NCBI RefSeq assembly: GCF_030161435.1
Contig: NZ_BSSV01000004.1
Location: 186,001-250,000, forward strand
Length of the DNA stretch: 64,000 nt
Source of the DNA: Thalassotalea loyana
GTDB taxonomy: Bacteria > Pseudomonadota > Gammaproteobacteria > Enterobacterales > Alteromonadaceae
Direction: 5' to 3'
Positions 59,539 through 64,000 of this stretch are shown here, piece after piece; within the stretch, counting starts at the first letter, position 1, and each line of letters opens with the position of its first letter. The position numbers were made by a program, and so were the translations under genes. The notes below the pieces were generated by a model that searched no databases, had not been told where the DNA came from, and saw nothing but the letters and a program-made list of their open reading frames with translations.

Positions 59539-60585
59539 ATGCGTATTTTTGCAATAAGTACTATTATTTTAGCTGCTGGATTAACAGGCTGTACAACCAA
59601 AAACTATGATGCACACCGGTTTATTTCTGAAAAACACCTAAAGAGAGAAGTACCAAACGATGTAACTAAGCTGAAGGGTACAGATTTTTATAACTCCTAT
59701 GTAGCAGCGATTGGCAGTAATGCTGGAGACAAAGAGTTTAGCGAATTTTTAAATGAAGGTGTCCTGCTCACACGTTATCAATGCTTAAGTTCGTTAAATG
59801 ACATAGTTGATGATAGTCGGAATGCTTCGTACTCTAAAGATCAGTTCTTATTAACAACGCTATTATTAACCGGCTTTATGGGGGTTAATGGCGCTTCTTC
59901 TGAGTCTTTTGAAAAGTTTGCGCTTGGCACCGCATTTGTTGTGAGTAGTTCAGAATTATTTCAAAACTATTACTTACTAGGGCCTGATGCTCCCAAAGTG
60001 CTCGAACTTGTTGAAAGAGCACTAGATACGCAAGAGGAATATGCGAAAAGTCAAAGTATTGCAAACTTTCAGGAGGCAGCAAGACTACTGTATGACTATG
60101 CGTCAGTATGCACATCAGCTAAGGTTGATTCTTTAGTTGCGGAGTCTATTAGTCAGGCAAATATAGTTCCTCCTGAAGCGAAGCCTGCTGATCTCGCATT
60201 TATCAAAGCTACAAATCGTATTTTGGGCATTAATAACATAACGCTAGATCAACTCTCAGCATTGCACTTTGTTACCGTAAAAGGAACAGATCAACTCGAT
60301 AGTAACGAGAAAATCAAAGCGTATATCGACGATAGTTTGAAAGCAAAAGTAAAAAGTAACTTCGAGGCGTTGCAAGCATTGTTCTTGTCTTTTCCTCAAA
60401 AAGTTATCGCGTCACTTTCTGAAAACTTTGACTACTTTAGTCAAGAAAAACAAAATGATGCGGATGGTAATGAATCTTTTGTTAATGTTTTTACTGGTCG
60501 AGTAAGTGAAGAATTAACATTTAAACAAGTTTCTTCACCGTCTAATGTTCGCTTTGGGACGGTTAAGGTAGACAATAATTATTAA
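59539..60585 (+). CDS. Lipoprotein of unknown function in the RHS island
   Basis: 348 residues, the only plus-strand gene of the island. Signal peptide and lipobox LTGC with Cys18, so lipidated; the residues after Cys (TTKNYD) do not include an Asp at +2, which fits outer-membrane sorting. The mature part is mostly helical and acidic, with a hydrophobic stretch near 105-140 and two Cys (near 79 and 192). No family recognised. It is divergent from the FN3 gene by 178 bp and ends in a hairpin terminator. It may be an anchor or helper for the neighbouring secreted proteins; this is only suggested by position. Confidence 0.7.
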   Translation: MRIFAISTIILAAGLTGCTTKNYDAHRFISEKHLKREVPNDVTKLKGTDFYNSYVAAIGSNAGDKEFSEFLNEGVLLTRYQCLSSLNDIVDDSRNASYSKDQFLLTTLLLTGFMGVNGASSESFEKFALGTAFVVSSSELFQNYYLLGPDAPKVLELVERALDTQEEYAKSQSIANFQEAARLLYDYASVCTSAKVDSLVAESISQANIVPPEAKPADLAFIKATNRILGINNITLDQLSALHFVTVKGTDQLDSNEKIKAYIDDSLKAKVKSNFEALQALFLSFPQKVIASLSENFDYFSQEKQNDADGNESFVNVFTGRVSEELTFKQVSSPSNVRFGTVKVDNNY

Positions 60586-60611
60586 TAGAGATTATAACGT
60601 TATGCTTATAT

Positions 60612-60660
60612 GCTGCGTGTGAAGATGCCATTGACTTTATTACTTCACCGCAGCTTTTTT
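60612..60660 (+). terminator. Terminator behind the island lipoprotein
   Basis: GCTGCG(T)GTGAAG (60612-60624) pairs with CTTCACCGCAGC (60643-60654) with one bulged base and is followed by a T6 run. Confidence 0.75.
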
Positions 60661-60704
60661 ACGTGATGCTTTGTAGCCCAAGATAATCAAAACCTTGTGG
60701 CTAA

Positions 60705-61175
60705 TTAATTGTTTCCATGTTGATCTGATTCGGCTATTGGAGTACCCAATAAATCAGTATGAATAAAGATGATCTTTTTCATGATTGACAGCGTTGGCGA
60801 CCAAGCTCCTGTATTTTGGCATGAATTATAGCCACAGGCTGTAACTCTAACCGAAGAAAACCCACTAAATCTGCCATCCATTACAATGCTAGTATCAGAT
60901 GTAACAACGATGGTTTCCCAAACACCTGACTGGTTTAAACCTTGAACTTCGTACTTACTAGCATGTTCGACACCATTCCAGGTTAGTGTTTTAGTGCTAC
61001 CATTAGAAACGACAGTTGGCTCACTTGGCGCCTCTAATCCATTAGGTGGCACATAAGGCACGAATGTTGTAATAGCTCCAACTTGAATAGGAACCCACGT
61101 AGTGTCGGCATTGGAAATAAAAGAATAACTCAATAAACCTAGTAAAATAGTTATTCTTCTCTTCAACGAAAGCAT
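60705..61175 (-). CDS. Small secreted FN3 protein ending in RHS motif HTDLLG
   Basis: 156 residues. Signal peptide (about 1-23, ending ISNA), a short linker, one FN3-like domain (about 48-135, with KTLTWNGVEHASKYEVQGL and VRVTACGYNSC) and a C-terminal KKIIFIHTDLLGTPIAESD after which the frame stops within five codons. AAGGGA precedes the ATG. The last 20 residues match the end of the large FN3 protein (HTDLLGSPVEET) and the RHS-core HTDHLG element of other RHS proteins. Here no RHS gene follows; a convergent lipoprotein gene lies behind it. It is either an orphan remnant of a second RHS locus or a genuine short partner protein. It lies 164 bp after the D gene of the small secreted run. Confidence 0.7.
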   Translation of the reverse strand: MLSLKRRITILLGLLSYSFISNADTTWVPIQVGAITTFVPYVPPNGLEAPSEPTVVSNGSTKTLTWNGVEHASKYEVQGLNQSGVWETIVVTSDTSIVMDGRFSGFSSVRVTACGYNSCQNTGAWSPTLSIMKKIIFIHTDLLGTPIAESDQHGNN

Positions 61176-61339
61176 AATTCAATCCCTTGTTATTTCTTAT
61201 TTATGCCACTTACGTTGCATTAAACATGAAAATAATATTTCGATTAATTGTAATAATTAAGACCACTGACCATACTTATTACGGTCAATGGGTGTATTCA
61301 TCAAATTTTTCTAGCTATAAGGCGATAATTTTTAGAACA

Positions 61340-61711
61340 TTAAAAATGTAAATAACGCAAAAATACGGATGACCATGGCGTAAACTCGCCACATGTTTCA
61401 GGAACTGTGTCTCCGTCGAGATGTAACCTGTTTATCTGTTGATTAGTTGATCTAGCGGTCAGTAACATAGACAGAATAGACTGGCAGGTTTCGGGTGCAG
61501 TTATCCTACCTTCAGCTCCCGTGATGACCCACTCAGTCGATAAATCACAGATAAAAACCCCATAATTCATGCTACTTAATCGAACCATGAGTTTATTATT
61601 GCTATGGTAAGCAATATCTTCCACAGTGCCAGAGCAAACTAAACTGCCAGCCAACACGCTTTGACTAAAAGCGAGACAGCCAGCTACTGTAAATAATTTC
61701 AATTTATTCAT
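61340..61711 (-). CDS. Small secreted protein D (four-Cys subtype)
   Basis: 123 residues with AAGGGA before the ATG. Signal peptide about 1-21 (ending VLA). Mature part with four Cys in the order VC, ICDL, TCQ, TCG, the same as in protein C at the other side of the island, and the helix ILSMLLTARSTNQQ that carries the shared LLxA signature. Last gene of the G-F-E-D run (19 bp after E). The probable two disulfides point to a stable extracytoplasmic domain. No enzymatic motif. Confidence 0.7.
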   Translation of the reverse strand: MNKLKLFTVAGCLAFSQSVLAGSLVCSGTVEDIAYHSNNKLMVRLSSMNYGVFICDLSTEWVITGAEGRITAPETCQSILSMLLTARSTNQQINRLHLDGDTVPETCGEFTPWSSVFLRYLHF

Positions 61712-61730
61712 ACAAGTTCCCTTTTATCAG

Positions 61731-62063
61731 TTACGGCGCAGATATTGCCATAGTCCCAGAGTAACCAATTGAGTTAATGTTTTGAGCATCATAATGAATG
61801 ATTAACTCACTATTTGTTTGTTTTGAAGCAAGTAATACAGATAAAAATGATGAAAAAGAAATATCATCCTTTTCAATGTAAAACCAGGTAACGTTAGCCG
61901 GCATTGTGTCTAACTTAAACAGTATGCTACCGGCCCAACTATTTCCCCAATTACCGCCGTATAAATTAATTGTGGCAACATTACCTGTCGCGCTTGCTGC
62001 ATGTAGACTGCTTGACATAAATGCCAATAAAACTATGGCTATAATGTATGCTTTTTTATTCAT
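61731..62063 (-). CDS. Small secreted protein E (Cys-free subtype)
   Basis: 110 residues with AAGAG before the ATG. Signal peptide about 1-22 (ending SLHA). It has no cysteine but keeps the rest of the family layout: GNVATINLYGG strands, an aromatic FYIEKDD strand, the helix FLSVLLASKQTNSE, an ELIIHYD strand and a terminal GTMAISA strand. Third gene of the run, 9 bp after F. The Cys-free variant shows that the family is defined by the helix-strand core and not by the disulfide. Confidence 0.68.
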   Translation of the reverse strand: MNKKAYIIAIVLLAFMSSSLHAASATGNVATINLYGGNWGNSWAGSILFKLDTMPANVTWFYIEKDDISFSSFLSVLLASKQTNSELIIHYDAQNINSIGYSGTMAISAP

Positions 62064-62072
62064 TTTATCTCT

Positions 62073-62381
62073 TTATTCAATATGTAAGCCTAACGCTTTG
62101 CATGTGCCATCAGCGCTAATACTGTAATCAATTCTAACTATTTTGAAGCCTGCACTTTTTGCTGTTAATACTTGAGAAAACATTGCTCTACCAGCTTCTG
62201 TAGCCAAATCAATCCTCATTATTTGCCATTTGCAATCAGCCAAGCCTTCCACTGTATAAAAGCCTGCAGTGTTGCCCGCTTCACTAAATATTCTTGATAC
62301 TGTTCTCACTTCGTTAAGACTTTTTGATTCAGCGTAACTACAAAAGAACAAAAGTGAGACCCAAAAAATAAGCTTTTTCAT
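62073..62381 (-). CDS. Small secreted protein F (Cys/LLxA family)
   Basis: 102 residues from the ATG at 62381, which overlaps the stop of gene G (ATGA); the longer frame to 62423 would add residues from inside G. Signal peptide about 1-19 (MKKLIFWVSLLFFCSY, ending AES). Two Cys (ADCK and GTCK) in the family positions; helix MFSQVLTAKSAGFK and strand IVRIDYS match the LLxA core. Translational coupling to G indicates equal production. Confidence 0.68.
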   Translation of the reverse strand: MKKLIFWVSLLFFCSYAESKSLNEVRTVSRIFSEAGNTAGFYTVEGLADCKWQIMRIDLATEAGRAMFSQVLTAKSAGFKIVRIDYSISADGTCKALGLHIE

Positions 62382-62707
62382 CGTCGTTTCTTTACATAAA
62401 TTCGATTGATAGTGGGCTGGCAAATAGGTGATTCAACATCGTCTACATTGATATTGGTATCTTTATCCATAGAGAATGCGAGCAATAAAGAGCTCGATAA
62501 CACATCATAATTTGGGTGTGACATAGGGATTATATACCTGCGGCCGCCATCACAATTACTAAGTGACAAATTAGGCGCATCAACAATAAAAACAAGACCA
62601 GCTGTAGTGGGGTATAAAGCTTCAATTTTGACATTGTTAACCCATGTTCCGCATTGCACTGAACATGAGAGAAAACCAAAAGAGAATAAAGATAAAATCT
62701 TATTCAA
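62378..62707 (-). CDS. Small secreted protein G (Cys/LLxA family)
   Basis: 109 residues from a TTG at 62707 with GGATG upstream; a stop codon lies two codons further up, so no earlier start is possible. Signal peptide about 1-19 (ending SVQC). Two Cys in the family positions (SNCD and PICQ), helix LSSSLLLAFSMDKD, strand TNINVDD and the end INRIYVKKR. First gene of the four-gene run G-F-E-D. About 150 bp upstream (62708-62854) must hold the promoter; nothing definite is seen there. Confidence 0.62.
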   Translation of the reverse strand: MNKILSLFSFGFLSCSVQCGTWVNNVKIEALYPTTAGLVFIVDAPNLSLSNCDGGRRYIIPMSHPNYDVLSSSLLLAFSMDKDTNINVDDVESPICQPTINRIYVKKRR

Positions 62708-62854
62708 GTGTTACATCCATTTAACCGAGCATCCATTTAATATTGCGCGTATGTTATCAAATTTATTAGCTTAATCAACAGCATATTTAGTCAATCTTAG
62801 CTATTGTAAAACTTGAACAGCACTCGAGTTATAAGACGTAATAGAAATTTTGAT

Positions 62855-63904
62855 TTAGCTTTGCTGAAACAAAATATAGTCGTGCGGCAGAATACTCAAC
62901 TGAACTCGCTGACCGACATTAAGTGCCTGATCACTATATACACTTAACTGATATTGGTGCTCTGAAGCGTGAGGTGTAACTAAATAATGATAGCCATGCT
63001 CAGTCACATTAATATGGTGAATAACCGACTCACCATGTTCATCTGCGGCTATTTCAAGATGCTGTGGCTTGATCAATAACTGCATTTGATTGTTGTTAGC
63101 AAGCTCGCTGCCATTAATTGAGAGTAAACCAAGAGGTGTATCAAGCTGATCTTGGTATAAAGTCGCTGTTAACCAAGAACCTAATTGTAAAAAATCAGCC
63201 ACTTGCCACGAATTAGGTTGCTGACAAACCTCTATTGGCTGCCCAAATTGCAAAATATTACCTTGGTGCATCACCGCAACTTTGTCTGCAAAGGTGAACA
63301 CTTCATCTTTATTGTGAGTGACAAAAATAGCCGTCATGTTAAGTGATTTTAATAATTGACGCAGTTCAATCATCAATTCATTTCTTAATCTCGCATCAAT
63401 ATTTGAAAATGGCTCATCAAGTAACAGCAATTTAGGTTCCGGTGCTAAGGCACGAGCAATTGCAACCCGTTGTTGTTGACCACCAGATAATTGATGAGGA
63501 TATCTGTCTTCGAAGCCATCCAATTTTAACAAACGGACAAGTTTGGTCACTTTCTCTTGTTGCATCACTTGGCTAAATTGCCCGATGCCGTATGCAATAT
63601 TTTGCGCAACAGTCATGTGAGGAAATAACGCGTAATCTTGGAATATTACACCGATATGGCGTTTTTCTGGCGCTAAAGCATTTGATGCGTTTATCGTCGG
63701 CAAGTCAGCAATCGATATCTCGCCGTTTGTTGGTGATAAAAAACCCGCTAACGTATTTAAGAGTGTTGTTTTTCCACAACCACTAGGGCCGACTAATCCA
63801 AGAATTTGGCCAGCTTCTAACGAAAATGAGACCTGACTTAATATTGTTTTACTGTCGATTGAGACGTCTAGCGCATTTACATCAATAATAATTTTAGATT
63901 GCAC
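62855..63904 (-). CDS. fbpC: Iron(III)-type ABC transporter ATP-binding protein
   Basis: ATPase of 349 residues that energises uptake of ferric iron (FbpABC/AfuABC type). Walker A GPSGCGKTT (39-47), Q-loop with FQDYALFPH (88-96), signature LSGGQQQR (139-146), Walker B LLLLDEP (159-165), H-loop FVTHNKDE. A C-terminal regulatory beta domain (about 240-349, TOBE-like) follows. Start is a GTG at 63904 with GAGGT overlapping the permease stop. Polyamine, sulfate or thiamine ATPases of the same fold are alternatives; FbpC is favoured by the overall length and sequence style. Confidence 0.8.
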   Translation of the reverse strand: MQSKIIIDVNALDVSIDSKTILSQVSFSLEAGQILGLVGPSGCGKTTLLNTLAGFLSPTNGEISIADLPTINASNALAPEKRHIGVIFQDYALFPHMTVAQNIAYGIGQFSQVMQQEKVTKLVRLLKLDGFEDRYPHQLSGGQQQRVAIARALAPEPKLLLLDEPFSNIDARLRNELMIELRQLLKSLNMTAIFVTHNKDEVFTFADKVAVMHQGNILQFGQPIEVCQQPNSWQVADFLQLGSWLTATLYQDQLDTPLGLLSINGSELANNNQMQLLIKPQHLEIAADEHGESVIHHINVTEHGYHYLVTPHASEHQYQLSVYSDQALNVGQRVQLSILPHDYILFQQS

Positions 63905-63906
63905 CG

Positions 63907-64000
63907 TTATACCTCTTGTTTACGGTTAAGCCAGATGATAGGTATTAAACCAAAAACGACGATTAATATCGCCCCTAAAGCACCTTGTTCGAGTTGCTCA
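63907..64000 (-). CDS. ABC transporter permease, C-terminal end only
   Basis: The last 30 codons of a minus-strand frame that enters from the right edge: EQLEQGALGAILIVVFGLIP, one TM helix and a short basic tail. It stops 2 bp before the ATPase start, so it is the permease (FbpB-like) of the same transporter. The full gene is outside the window. Confidence 0.7.
   Translation of the reverse strand, partial: EQLEQGALGAILIVVFGLIPIIWLNRKQEV

Overview
The window is one contiguous stretch of an A+T-rich gammaproteobacterial chromosome, most likely from a marine member of the Alteromonadales (Colwellia/Thalassotalea-like). The reasons are the long TonB-dependent receptors with secreted S9 peptidases, a complete type IV pilus pilA-B-C-D block, a 4-component pdhR-aceE-aceF-lpd locus, and a dcw cluster in the gammaproteobacterial order. 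The genus-level guess is inference from protein style and was not tested by a search.

Region 1 (1-9.8 kb): the 5' part of an unknown lipoprotein gene runs off the left edge. It is followed by two closely related, about 1,080-residue TonB-dependent receptors that flank a secreted S9 prolyl-oligopeptidase-type peptidase. This looks like a peptide capture and digestion module. Both receptor genes share the same translation leader.

Region 2 (9.8-16.7 kb): lpd, aceF, aceE and pdhR encode the pyruvate dehydrogenase complex and its GntR-type repressor. Two PdhR-like operators lie upstream of pdhR.

Region 3 (16.9-31 kb): ampE (broken by an in-frame TAA), ampD, a membrane-anchored retropepsin-like protease, nadC, pilA, pilB, pilC, pilD, coaE, zapD, yacG, mutT, secA, an M23 peptidase and dciA. 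The order follows the E. coli 2-3 minute region closely. The secM position between lpxC and secA is occupied by the M23 peptidase and dciA.

Region 4 (31.1-49 kb): lpxC and then the full division and cell-wall cluster read on the minus strand from mraZ to ftsZ. Its start has a good sigma-70-like promoter and three 10-bp-spaced MraZ boxes.

Region 5 (49.3-62.7 kb) is the accessory island and the most interesting part. It holds two operons of tandem small secreted proteins (three genes at 49.3-50.3 kb, four at 61.3-62.7 kb) that share a Cys / LLxA helix / Cys pattern. Between them lie a Sec-secreted 1,690-residue RHS/YD-repeat protein with a hydrophobic C-terminal tip, a 4-TM protein directly behind it that looks like an immunity partner, a multi-domain FN3/PKD/Ig protein gene split by an in-frame TAA, a second short FN3 protein, a divergent lipoprotein, and a Y1 (RAYT-type) transposase unit with 17-bp terminal inverted repeats. 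Both FN3 proteins end in an RHS-type HTDLLG motif that is missing at its usual place in the RHS protein.

Region 6 (62.8-64 kb): an iron-type ABC transporter ATPase (FbpC-like) and the last codons of its permease run off the right edge. No tRNA, rRNA or CRISPR array was seen.
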